From Pacificimonas sp963710205 (GTDB taxonomy: Bacteria > Pseudomonadota > Alphaproteobacteria > Sphingomonadales > Sphingomonadaceae), in NCBI GenBank assembly GCA_963710205.1, contig CAVPZG010000001.1, positions 1 through 64,000 of the forward strand: a DNA stretch of 64,000 bases, given 5' to 3'. Under the pieces are notes generated by a model. That model was not told where the DNA came from and made no database searches. It worked only from the letters and a program-made list of their open reading frames with translations. A program made the position numbers and the translations under genes. Positions within the stretch are counted from its first letter, which is position 1, and the number at the start of each line of letters is the position of its first letter. This document shows, piece after piece, positions 8,935-17,029 of the stretch.

Positions 8935-9933
8935 TTGAAAAAGAACTCAACTATTCTCATCACTGGTGGCACTGGCTCTTTTGGCCATGCGTTCGTTCCT
9001 GCGACGTTGGAGAAATATCAACCGAAGCGGCTGATCATCCTGTCTCGCGATGAAATGAAACAGTGGGAAATGGCAAAGCTGTTTCCTAATGAGCCACGTA
9101 TCCGGTTTTTTATCGGTGACGTTCGCGACCGTGAACGTCTTTATCGGGCGCTGGACGGCGTTGATTACGTCGTTCACGCGGCGGCGACAAAAATCGTTCC
9201 GACGGCGGAATACAATCCCTTCGAATGCGTAAAAACGAATATTAACGGCGCCATGAATCTGGTCGATGCCTGCATCGATTGTCGTGTGAAACGCGTTGTC
9301 GCGCTTTCCACTGACAAGGCTAGCAGCCCGATCAACCTGTATGGTGCAACGAAGCTTGCATCGGACAAGCTCTTTGTCGCCGGCAATTCGTATTCGGGCG
9401 CCGACAGCACAAAGTTTGCCGTCGTGCGCTATGGCAACGTCATGGGTTCACGCGGCTCGGTTATCCCCTTCTTTCTCAACATTCGCGACAGCGGCCGACT
9501 GCCGATTACAGATAGGCGAATGACAAGATTTATGATCACTCTTCAGCAGGGTGTGGATCTGGTTTGGCACGCTTTCCACGACATGGAAGGCGGCGAGATT
9601 TACGTGAAGAAGATCCCGTCAATGAATATCGTTGATATTGCGAAGGCCGTTTCAAGCGATGCCCGGCTTGATCATGTTGGCATTCGCCCTGGCGAGAAGC
9701 TGCACGAGCAAATGATCGGTGTTGAAGACGCGCCTTTCACGTTTGAATATAAGGAGTATTTCAAGATTCTGCCGGCACTACACGATTGGTATAAGGACCC
9801 TAAGCGTATAAAGAACGGCACACCTGTCGACGAGAACTTCAGCTACACCAGCGACAACAATTCAGAATGGATGAAGGTGGAAACCCTGCAGGACTGGATT
9901 GCGGGCCACAGCGACAGCATTGGAAAGATCTGA
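8935..9933 (+). CDS. pseB: UDP-GlcNAc 4,6-dehydratase (inverting), PseB
   Basis: PseB starts pseudaminic acid synthesis by converting UDP-GlcNAc to UDP-2-acetamido-2,6-dideoxy-beta-L-arabino-hexos-4-ulose with bound NADP. The 332-residue SDR-fold enzyme shows the dinucleotide motif TGGTGSFG, the STDKASSP catalytic stretch and the YGATK motif. The start is TTG at 8935, with GAAGG seven bases upstream; the protein reads KKNSTILITGGTG right after it, so no ATG start would keep the nucleotide site. It is 14 bases after wzz and four bases before pseC. Confidence 0.93.
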   Translation: MKKNSTILITGGTGSFGHAFVPATLEKYQPKRLIILSRDEMKQWEMAKLFPNEPRIRFFIGDVRDRERLYRALDGVDYVVHAAATKIVPTAEYNPFECVKTNINGAMNLVDACIDCRVKRVVALSTDKASSPINLYGATKLASDKLFVAGNSYSGADSTKFAVVRYGNVMGSRGSVIPFFLNIRDSGRLPITDRRMTRFMITLQQGVDLVWHAFHDMEGGEIYVKKIPSMNIVDIAKAVSSDARLDHVGIRPGEKLHEQMIGVEDAPFTFEYKEYFKILPALHDWYKDPKRIKNGTPVDENFSYTSDNNSEWMKVETLQDWIAGHSDSIGKI

Positions 9934-9936
9934 TCT

Positions 9937-11088
9937 ATGATACCCTACGGCCGCCAATCCATCGTTGACGAAGACATCTCGGCGGTCGTCGATGTTCTTC
10001 AGTCTGATTTCTTGACGCAGGGACCAGCGGTTCCCCGTTTCGAGGAGGCAGTTAAGGCGGCATGCGGCGCAACCCATGCTTTCGCAGTCAATAGCGCGAC
10101 ATCGGCCCTACATATCGCATGCATCGCACTGGATGTCGGCCCCGGTGACATCGTGTGGACCTCGCCGATCACGTTTGTGGCGTCGTCAAACTGTGCGCTT
10201 TATTGCGGCGCATCAGTCGATTTTGTCGATGTTAACCCGCACACCGCGAATATGTGTCCAGATGCACTTCAGAGGAAACTTGTGAAAGCCGCGTCTGATG
10301 GAACGCTGCCGAAGGTCGTAATTCCTGTCCATTTCACGGGTGAGCCCTGTGATATGGACAGGGTCGGCGCGCTCGCGAAAGAATATGGTTTCGGTGTTGT
10401 CGAAGACGGCTCTCATGCCATTGGCAGCTCATACATGGGCAAGCCTATTGGCTGCGGCGAACACTCCGACATTACTGTATTCAGTTTCCACCCTGTCAAA
10501 ATTGTGACGACTGCGGAAGGGGGCATGGCGCTGACGAATGATGACGCGCTTGCTCAGCGTCTGGATGTGCTGCGTAGTCACGGCATTACCCGCGATACCA
10601 AATTGATGACGGGAACACCGCATGGGCCTTGGTATTACGAACAGCAATTTCTCGGCTACAATTACCGCATGACGGACATACAGGCAGCACTGGGCACCAG
10701 CCAGATGACGCGCCTGAACACATTCATTGACCGACGGCACGAAATTGCCCGACGGTATGATGAACTGCTCGCTGATCTTCCTGTCGTGACTCTCGAACGA
10801 TCAAAAAACTCACGTTCTGCACTACATCTGTACCCCATTCAAATTTCGGCTTCTGCCCGCAATGGGCGGAGAGCGGTCTTCGAGCATTTCCGTGCGCACG
10901 AAATTAATGTTCAGGTTCACTACATGCCCGTTCACAGGCAGCCATATTATGAAGCACTTGGTTTCAAGAAAGGGCAATTCCCCGCTGCGGAAGCCTATTA
11001 CGACCGGGCAATCAGCATTCCAATGTTTCCAGCACTTACGAACGCTGAACAAGATCGAGTTGTTTCCGTTCTAGCCGATATCATCTGA
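9937..11088 (+). CDS. pseC: UDP-4-amino-4,6-dideoxy-N-acetyl-beta-L-altrosamine transaminase, PseC
   Basis: PseC transfers an amino group from glutamate to C4 of the PseB product using PLP. The 383-residue protein is a DegT/DnrJ/EryC1 aminotransferase. The Schiff-base lysine is Lys188 in FSFHPVKIVTTAEGG, preceded by the cofactor-binding VEDGSHA. The beginning IPYGRQSIVDEDI and the QAALG helix are typical of PseC. The gene follows pseB by four bases. Confidence 0.94.
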   Translation: MIPYGRQSIVDEDISAVVDVLQSDFLTQGPAVPRFEEAVKAACGATHAFAVNSATSALHIACIALDVGPGDIVWTSPITFVASSNCALYCGASVDFVDVNPHTANMCPDALQRKLVKAASDGTLPKVVIPVHFTGEPCDMDRVGALAKEYGFGVVEDGSHAIGSSYMGKPIGCGEHSDITVFSFHPVKIVTTAEGGMALTNDDALAQRLDVLRSHGITRDTKLMTGTPHGPWYYEQQFLGYNYRMTDIQAALGTSQMTRLNTFIDRRHEIARRYDELLADLPVVTLERSKNSRSALHLYPIQISASARNGRRAVFEHFRAHEINVQVHYMPVHRQPYYEALGFKKGQFPAAEAYYDRAISIPMFPALTNAEQDRVVSVLADII

Positions 11089-11104
11089 TGATGAGTCCGA
11101 ACTC

Positions 11105-11791
11105 ATGAGCTTCGCTATCATACCTGCGCGCGGCGGCAGCAAGCGAATCCCGCGGAAGAACATACGCGAATTTGCCGGAAAGCCGATGATCTCGTACCCG
11201 ATAGAGTTGGCGCTCCGGTCGGGCTGCTTCGAACGCGTGGTCGTGTCGACCGATGACGTGGAAATTGACGAGATCGCCCGCCATTTTGGTGCGGAAACCA
11301 TTTTCCCGAGGCCAGTCGATCTTTCCAGTGACCATGCGCCGACTCGAGACGTTTTGCTGCACGCATTCGACAGCCTGGGAATTCTAGAAAATAGCCGCGA
11401 GAAATTTTGTTGCGTTTATCCTTGCACACCTTTGCTTTTGATCGATGATGTGCAAGCGGGTCTTGCCGTTTTGGACCAAGACGATGTGTCATATAGTTTT
11501 GCAGCGGCGCTCTATCCGCACCCGATCGAGCGCGCCTTTGCCATTGATGAAGCAGGCCGTGTATGCACGAACACGCAAAAATTCGCGTCAATCCGAACTC
11601 AGGATTTACAACCTTCATATCATGACGCAGGGCAGTTTTACTTCGGCTTTGCTGAGGACATGCGCCAGGGCGTTCCCATCTTTGGGCCGCGTTCAGTACC
11701 CATCATAATCCCCCGCGCCCGGGCGCAGGATATCGATGAAGAAGACGACTGGACGTTCGCCGAGATCCTGTATCGTACAATGAAATCCTGA
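11105..11791 (+). CDS. pseF: Pseudaminic acid cytidylyltransferase, PseF
   Basis: PseF activates pseudaminic acid with CTP to CMP-pseudaminic acid, the donor used by glycosyltransferases. The 228-residue enzyme has the nucleotide-binding IPARGGSKRIPRKNI motif at the N terminus, the CVYPCTPLL segment, and DIDEEDDW at the C terminus, as in CMP-sialate synthetase relatives. Its last base is the first base of pseG. Confidence 0.93.
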   Translation: MSFAIIPARGGSKRIPRKNIREFAGKPMISYPIELALRSGCFERVVVSTDDVEIDEIARHFGAETIFPRPVDLSSDHAPTRDVLLHAFDSLGILENSREKFCCVYPCTPLLLIDDVQAGLAVLDQDDVSYSFAAALYPHPIERAFAIDEAGRVCTNTQKFASIRTQDLQPSYHDAGQFYFGFAEDMRQGVPIFGPRSVPIIIPRARAQDIDEEDDWTFAEILYRTMKS

Positions 11792-12888
11792 TGAGCAACG
11801 GACACGCTTTTTTCAGGGTGGACGGAAACGCGGAAATCGGCAGCGGGCACGTAATTCGATGCCTCCATTTTGCCGATGCGCTCGCTCTTTCCGGAAGGCA
11901 GTGCACATTCTTGTCGGCCTCGCTGGCGCCTGAACTCGCCAAACGAATACGTCACAATGGCCATTCCGTTTTGCCCTTGCCCTGCGGTGACGAGAAGGAT
12001 AGGCGCGGCGAGCTAACCCATGCCGCATGGTTGTCGTCCCGGTGGCAGGCAGACGCTGACGCGGTAGCCAAGATCATTGGTGACGCAAGCGGACCGGCCA
12101 TGTTGATCGTCGATCACTATGCTTTGGATGCGAAGTGGGAGGCGGTTGCGGGGGAGGCCGCCTGGATTGTCATTGCCATCGACGACCTGGCTGATCGCCC
12201 GCACAAGGCCGACATGCTTGTGGATTCAGGATTCGGCCGCGAACGGGCAGACTATGAGCCACACCTGCCCGCCGGCAGTCAAATGATGCTTGGCCCCAAC
12301 TTCGCATTGATAGATCCGCGGTTTGGAGAAACCCGTGCCAGAGCGAGCGAACGCCGTTCGCCTGTCAACGGACAGCATAATCTCCTTGTTTATTTGGGCG
12401 GCGGCGATACCGTTTCGGCTTGGTCCAAAGTTATAGACGCTCTTTATCGCATTGACGGTGCGCGGATTGGCGACGCCAGATTCCTTTTAGGCAATTCACT
12501 CAATGCCATTCGGGAAAAATTGGCCACTGGGCCTTCTCTGCCATTTCCGGTAACACTTGCCGGCGGGACTGACGCCATGCACAGTGAACTCTTGTGGGCT
12601 GACTTGGCAATCGGCGCTGGTGGCATGAATCTTTTCGAACGCGCTTGTCTTCACCTTCCCAGCCTCGTGGTGATTCTGGCGGAAAATCAGCGGCGTAATG
12701 CTCTGGAGCTGGCGAAGCAAAACCTCATTTGGGATGCTGTCGAAGGATCGAGTAATTTTACCGACGCGGTAGGGGCATTTATCAAAATGACAAACGAGGA
12801 ACGCCGTGCGGCGGCAAGGAGGACGGCAAGTCTGTGCGATGGCGGCGGTGTCCGGCGTATTCTGGAGACGATCAATGTCATGGAATAA
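11791..12888 (+). CDS. pseG: UDP-2,4-diacetamido-2,4,6-trideoxy-beta-L-altropyranose hydrolase, PseG
   Basis: PseG removes UDP to give 6-deoxy-AltdiNAc, the substrate of PseI. The 365-residue protein has the GT-B (MurG-like) fold. Near the N terminus is GNAEIGSGHVIRCL, in which His20 matches the catalytic histidine known in PseG. In the C-terminal half, GAGGMNLFERACL forms the nucleotide-binding region. The gene overlaps pseH by 14 bases. Confidence 0.92.
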   Translation: MSNGHAFFRVDGNAEIGSGHVIRCLHFADALALSGRQCTFLSASLAPELAKRIRHNGHSVLPLPCGDEKDRRGELTHAAWLSSRWQADADAVAKIIGDASGPAMLIVDHYALDAKWEAVAGEAAWIVIAIDDLADRPHKADMLVDSGFGRERADYEPHLPAGSQMMLGPNFALIDPRFGETRARASERRSPVNGQHNLLVYLGGGDTVSAWSKVIDALYRIDGARIGDARFLLGNSLNAIREKLATGPSLPFPVTLAGGTDAMHSELLWADLAIGAGGMNLFERACLHLPSLVVILAENQRRNALELAKQNLIWDAVEGSSNFTDAVGAFIKMTNEERRAAARRTASLCDGGGVRRILETINVME

Positions 12889-13474
12889 TGACCTGGCGAA
12901 TTTCAGGATGGTGCCGTTGGAACGCCAGCACAGCGCGCAAGTCCGCGAGTGGCGCAACCTACCGCATATTCGAAAGAATATGTATACACAGCACGAAATT
13001 TCCGAAGAGGAGCACAACCTCTGGTTCGAGCGGATGCATGTCGATGACAAGCAGAAGTACTTCGTGTTTTTCGTACTGGACGAACCCGTTGGAGTTATCA
13101 ATTTCACCCAAATCGACAAGCAGAATGAGCGCGCCTATTGGGGATTTTACCTTGGGAGCAGCACAGCGCCACGTGGGACCGGTTCGGTGATGGAATTTTT
13201 CGCACTCGAATTTGCGTTTCAGCGCCAAGCTCTCTGGAAATTATGTGCCGAGGTTCTCGACTTTAATAACGCTGTGCTCAGATTGCACGAGCGCTTTGGT
13301 TTCGCGACCGAAGGCATTATGATGGACCACTACAAGTTCGGGGAATCCCGACATGACGTTCACTGTATAGCCATGCTTAAAGACACCTGGATGGACCGCC
13401 GCGACGAGATGGCAAACCGTATTTTTGGGAAAGCTGCAGATCTAGTCGACGCCGTACAGATGATCTCGAATTGA
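12875..13474 (+). CDS. pseH: UDP-4-amino-4,6-dideoxy-beta-L-AltNAc N-acetyltransferase, PseH
   Basis: PseH acetylates the 4-amino group made by PseC, using acetyl-CoA. The 199-residue protein is a GNAT enzyme with the PseH-type signature WRN near the start (REWRNLPHIRKNMYTQ) and a C-terminal ARLHERFGF-like stretch (RLHERFGFATEG). The ATG at 12875 inside the pseG end was preferred because GGAGA lies just upstream and the product then starts like family members; the frame is open further upstream. A 99-base gap separates it from pseI. Confidence 0.9.
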   Translation: MSWNNDLANFRMVPLERQHSAQVREWRNLPHIRKNMYTQHEISEEEHNLWFERMHVDDKQKYFVFFVLDEPVGVINFTQIDKQNERAYWGFYLGSSTAPRGTGSVMEFFALEFAFQRQALWKLCAEVLDFNNAVLRLHERFGFATEGIMMDHYKFGESRHDVHCIAMLKDTWMDRRDEMANRIFGKAADLVDAVQMISN

Positions 13475-13573
13475 CATCTGGCGCGCCAAATATCTGTCGA
13501 TGACAACCCATGCGCGACAAACCGGGACATTGAAGGCCTTCGAACCGCCAGTTTAGACTGCTAAGAGGATAGC

Positions 13574-14635
13574 ATGACCAAAGAAATCGAAATCGCGGGT
13601 CGCAAAATCGGAGCGAATCATCCGCCCTATATAATAGCGGAATTGTCGGCCAATCATAACGGCTCACTGGATCGCGCCCTGGAAATAATTACGTCTGCGA
13701 AAGCCTGTGGCGCGGACTGCGTTAAGCTGCAAACGTACACGGCAGACACATTGACGCTTGACGTCCACAAACCTGATTTCCGCATAGAGGGCGGCCTGTG
13801 GGACGGTGAATATCTGTATAATCTTTATGAGCGGGCATATACTCCTTGGGACTGGTTCCCGAAGATGTTCGATCATGCCAGAAAGATTGGGATTACGATC
13901 TTTAGTTCGCCCTTCGACAATACCGCTGTCGATTTGCTTGAGGAACTGAACGCTCCGGCCTATAAGATCGCTTCTTTTGAAGCGATTGACTTGCCGCTGA
14001 TCGAGTATGTAGCGAGCAAGGGCAAGCCCATGATCATTTCGACCGGACTTGCAGATGCCGAAGAAATCCAGGAGGCCGTTGATGCGGCCCGCGGCGCCGG
14101 CTGCGAAGAGATTGCCATTCTACAATGCGTGAGCGGATATCCAGCTCCGGCGACAGACTACAACTTGCTGACAATCCCCAACATGATAGAGCGCTTTGGC
14201 TGCATCGTCGGCCTTTCCGATCACACCATAGATAATACGACAGCCGTCGCCAGTGTCGCTCTTGGGGCATCTGTAATCGAGAAACATTTTACGCTCGACC
14301 GGTCCGCAGGAGGCCCTGATGACAGTTTTTCGCTGGAGCCCGGCGACCTGGTTGATCTGTGCACGAGCGCAAAGGTTGCCTGGAGCGCTCGCGGTGCCGT
14401 CGACTACGGCCATAAGTCCAGCGAGAAAGGCAACGTCAAATTCCGCCGGTCGCTGTATGTGGTACAGGATATCAGGGCAGGCGAAGCATTTACACCGGGG
14501 AATGTAAGGAGCATCAGGCCTGGCTTTGGGCTGGCTCCCAAGCATTTAAGCAAAGTCATGGGACGTACCGCCAGCACTAATATCGAACGCGGAACAGCCC
14601 TGTCCTGGGATTTGCTGAGCGAAGCCAGCGATTAG
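13574..14635 (+). CDS. pseI: Pseudaminic acid synthase, PseI
   Basis: PseI condenses 6-deoxy-AltdiNAc with phosphoenolpyruvate to give pseudaminic acid. The 353-residue protein has a NeuB-type TIM barrel (AELSANHNGSLDRALEII, VKLQTYTADTLTLD, STGLADAEEI, GLSDHT, EKHFTLDRSAGGPD) followed by a C-terminal SAF/antifreeze-like domain (RRSLYVVQDIRAGEAFT). The PseI-typical EGGLWDGEYLYNLYERAYTP segment separates it from sialate synthase. An AGAGGA ribosome site precedes the ATG. Confidence 0.94.
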   Translation: MTKEIEIAGRKIGANHPPYIIAELSANHNGSLDRALEIITSAKACGADCVKLQTYTADTLTLDVHKPDFRIEGGLWDGEYLYNLYERAYTPWDWFPKMFDHARKIGITIFSSPFDNTAVDLLEELNAPAYKIASFEAIDLPLIEYVASKGKPMIISTGLADAEEIQEAVDAARGAGCEEIAILQCVSGYPAPATDYNLLTIPNMIERFGCIVGLSDHTIDNTTAVASVALGASVIEKHFTLDRSAGGPDDSFSLEPGDLVDLCTSAKVAWSARGAVDYGHKSSEKGNVKFRRSLYVVQDIRAGEAFTPGNVRSIRPGFGLAPKHLSKVMGRTASTNIERGTALSWDLLSEASD

Positions 14636-14637
14636 CC

Positions 14638-15903
14638 TTGAGAACCATTTTTTCTTCGTCCGTCACCAGCATGGCGTTGCGTATGCTGACCACTTTAGGG
14701 CGTGCTGGCGTAACGATCGTATTGGCCAAATCGGTATCTGCTGAAGAGCTTGGTGTTTACGGCCTTGTTGTCGCAATTTCCTCGATATACGTTCTCGTCG
14801 CTGGATTGGATATATACCAAGGCTGCGGCCGTGACATACTCAAGAGCAAGTCTCGCCGCTCGCGGGAGATCATTGTTAACCAGTTTTCTACTTATATTCT
14901 TATTTATGTTTTATCGTTTTTACCTCTCCTTTTCATTTCTCGTGATTATGATTCTATTTCCGAGTTTGCTCCTTTTGTTCTTATTCTTTGTTACCTTGAG
15001 CATTTTTCAACCGAAATATCTCGGAGTCTGATATTCACCGAGGACGCGATAGAGTCGAATCTTGTTCACTTTCTCAGACACGGCCTTTGGAGTCTCGGCG
15101 CAGTAATTCTTTGGTGGCTGGCGCCCCAAATGTTCTCGCTAAAATCAATATTAGCTGCTTGGACTATAAGCGTTACCGCCAGCATAATTTTAGGTGTTTA
15201 TTATCTATATAACTCACACTTCTCGAACTCCGCTCCGTTGGTCGGCATGTGGCTTGTTCCTTCTTATATCATCCAGAAGATGAGAGAGGCTGCACCGCTT
15301 TTCGTCTCTACTCTTTGTGTCGCTGCAATCGACTATGGAATACGCTTTGTAATCGATGATGAACTTGGTACCGCAGCGCTCGGGGTCTTCGTTCTATTTT
15401 TCTCGCTTTCAAACTTTCACCGGACTTTTCTGTATTTTGGTTCAATCAGTATACTTTATCCACGGCTTATGAGGGCGATTAATGTTCGGGCAAAGGCGCT
15501 GGAACGTAAAGTTACCATTTCGATGGTCCTATCGGTTATCGGCGTATCTATACCATTAGTTATTCTGTGCATTTTCACCGCCGAGCCTGTTTTTTTGCTT
15601 GCCGGCATGTCAAATTATACGGCCGACATTGACATATTGATTTTACTGGTCACGGCTGGCACCGTGAACTGCCTGTCCCTAGTTCCGCATTTCAGTTTGT
15701 TGGCGCGAAAAGAAGACCGAGCAATTATGTGGAGCACGATTATTGCCGTGAGTGGATTTGCTATTTATCTTGTTTTCTTTTTTCCAAGCAATGGGCTTTT
15801 TCACGCCGCAATCGCTGTGCTTGTGGGAAATTCATTATTATTACTTTGCAAGAGCGCCTACCTTGTTCTCGTCAGTGGCCGAATGCGAACTGAGCATGCC
15901 TAA
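14638..15903 (+). CDS. Wzx-like polysaccharide flippase
   Basis: The 421-residue protein is almost wholly membrane-embedded, with about a dozen hydrophobic helices, and has the layout of MATE/MOP-type polysaccharide exporters: an N-terminal MALRMLTTLGRAGVTIVLAK stretch and paired helices ending near residue 415. It would flip the lipid-linked repeat unit across the inner membrane. The frame begins with TTG at 14638, two bases after pseI; an ATG at 14671 is an alternative. Its DNA is clearly richer in A and T than the pse genes. Sequence alone does not settle substrate. Confidence 0.8.
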   Translation: MRTIFSSSVTSMALRMLTTLGRAGVTIVLAKSVSAEELGVYGLVVAISSIYVLVAGLDIYQGCGRDILKSKSRRSREIIVNQFSTYILIYVLSFLPLLFISRDYDSISEFAPFVLILCYLEHFSTEISRSLIFTEDAIESNLVHFLRHGLWSLGAVILWWLAPQMFSLKSILAAWTISVTASIILGVYYLYNSHFSNSAPLVGMWLVPSYIIQKMREAAPLFVSTLCVAAIDYGIRFVIDDELGTAALGVFVLFFSLSNFHRTFLYFGSISILYPRLMRAINVRAKALERKVTISMVLSVIGVSIPLVILCIFTAEPVFLLAGMSNYTADIDILILLVTAGTVNCLSLVPHFSLLARKEDRAIMWSTIIAVSGFAIYLVFFFPSNGLFHAAIAVLVGNSLLLLCKSAYLVLVSGRMRTEHA

Positions 15904-17029
15904 GATGCTCAGCATCATTGTGCAGAACGAAGGACATGCGCAAAATGCGCTGGCAATCGTCAAAGACCTGCCCTCGCAGCTGGCCCAGAATGTGAGAATA
16001 GTCTGTCTGGATTCGATGAGTGGCCTCAATACGAAGGCTCTGATTCCGAAGGCGCTTCTGTTTGATGATAAGCTCGAAAGGAGTGAAAAACCGTTTTACC
16101 TTCAGGGTTCAGTTGAAAGGGCAGTTTACCTATTCCGCAACCGCCGGGCTGCTGCCGCGGCCGTGTCTGACTGTACACATCTGCTAATAGGAAACGACGG
16201 GGCAATGCAGCGCATGATGATCCGCATGTTCCGGAGAAATTCCCCTGGACGCGTTATACTCTTACTGGATGGGCTGCTCACTGCGCGGGCTCCAAGCTTC
16301 TCCTTCGTTTTGAAACGGTACGCCGGCCTACTGACTAGACGAACATTCCTAACGCCCTATCTGCCAAGCCTTGTTGGACATGGCGACGTCGATGACATTT
16401 TTGTAATGAACGACTCGGTTAAGAAGATTCTCATCGATCAAGGCGTTCGAGAGCCCATCCGCGTGGCATACCTGCCACGCTTTTCAAACCTCCTGAAAGC
16501 GGTGAGGAGGCTTAAGGACGAACAATCGTTCGCGTTCGGGGAGGACCGGTTACTCTATGCCACAAGCGCGTTCAAATGGCATGGCGAAGCCGAACTAGCA
16601 CAATGCCAAGCGACAGAATTGGACGATTTATATGCTCTCGCCAGGAAACACATGCCCGTCAGGATACGGATCCGGCGACATCCACGAGAACCGATCGAGG
16701 ATTATTCGGGTAAGGAATTATCTGAAAATGTAGCATTGAGTGACCCTTCAACCCCACTGGCGGACGACCTTGCCTGGGCAACAGCTATGTTGACCGGCAG
16801 GTCAAGCGCTGCTGTGGAGGCTGAACTGGTCGGCTTGCCGGTATTCATATCCAAGCATCGATTCCCAATTCCGCACGAAACGGATTATCTTCGCATTTCG
16901 TCAAACATCCGCTTTGTTTCTGATTTTTCCGCGGTTATTGGCGCTGACGCATTATCTTCTAATACTGTGGCTGATCAAAACGGTAGCAGCGTGACCGATT
17001 TTTTACATGGATTAATGGACAATGAATAG
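15896..17029 (+). CDS. Putative glycosyltransferase with HP and SS motifs; candidate pseudaminyltransferase
   Basis: I cannot assign this 377-residue soluble protein to a family with certainty. The C-terminal half has RIRRHPRE (His262-Pro263) and LTGRSSAAVEAELVGLPVF (Ser303-Ser304). HP and S(S/T) pairs are nucleotide-binding motifs of GT-B bacterial sialyltransferases and polysialyltransferases. Their third motif, (D/E)(D/E)G, may be the LLLDG at Asp125-Gly126, where the first acidic residue is missing. A transferase using CMP-pseudaminic acid is therefore a reasonable inference, as no other such enzyme is seen next to the pse genes. The start at 15896 overlaps wzx by eight bases; the stop overlaps wzy by eight. 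Alternative: a transferase for another sugar. Confidence 0.6.
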   Translation: MPKMLSIIVQNEGHAQNALAIVKDLPSQLAQNVRIVCLDSMSGLNTKALIPKALLFDDKLERSEKPFYLQGSVERAVYLFRNRRAAAAAVSDCTHLLIGNDGAMQRMMIRMFRRNSPGRVILLLDGLLTARAPSFSFVLKRYAGLLTRRTFLTPYLPSLVGHGDVDDIFVMNDSVKKILIDQGVREPIRVAYLPRFSNLLKAVRRLKDEQSFAFGEDRLLYATSAFKWHGEAELAQCQATELDDLYALARKHMPVRIRIRRHPREPIEDYSGKELSENVALSDPSTPLADDLAWATAMLTGRSSAAVEAELVGLPVFISKHRFPIPHETDYLRISSNIRFVSDFSAVIGADALSSNTVADQNGSSVTDFLHGLMDNE

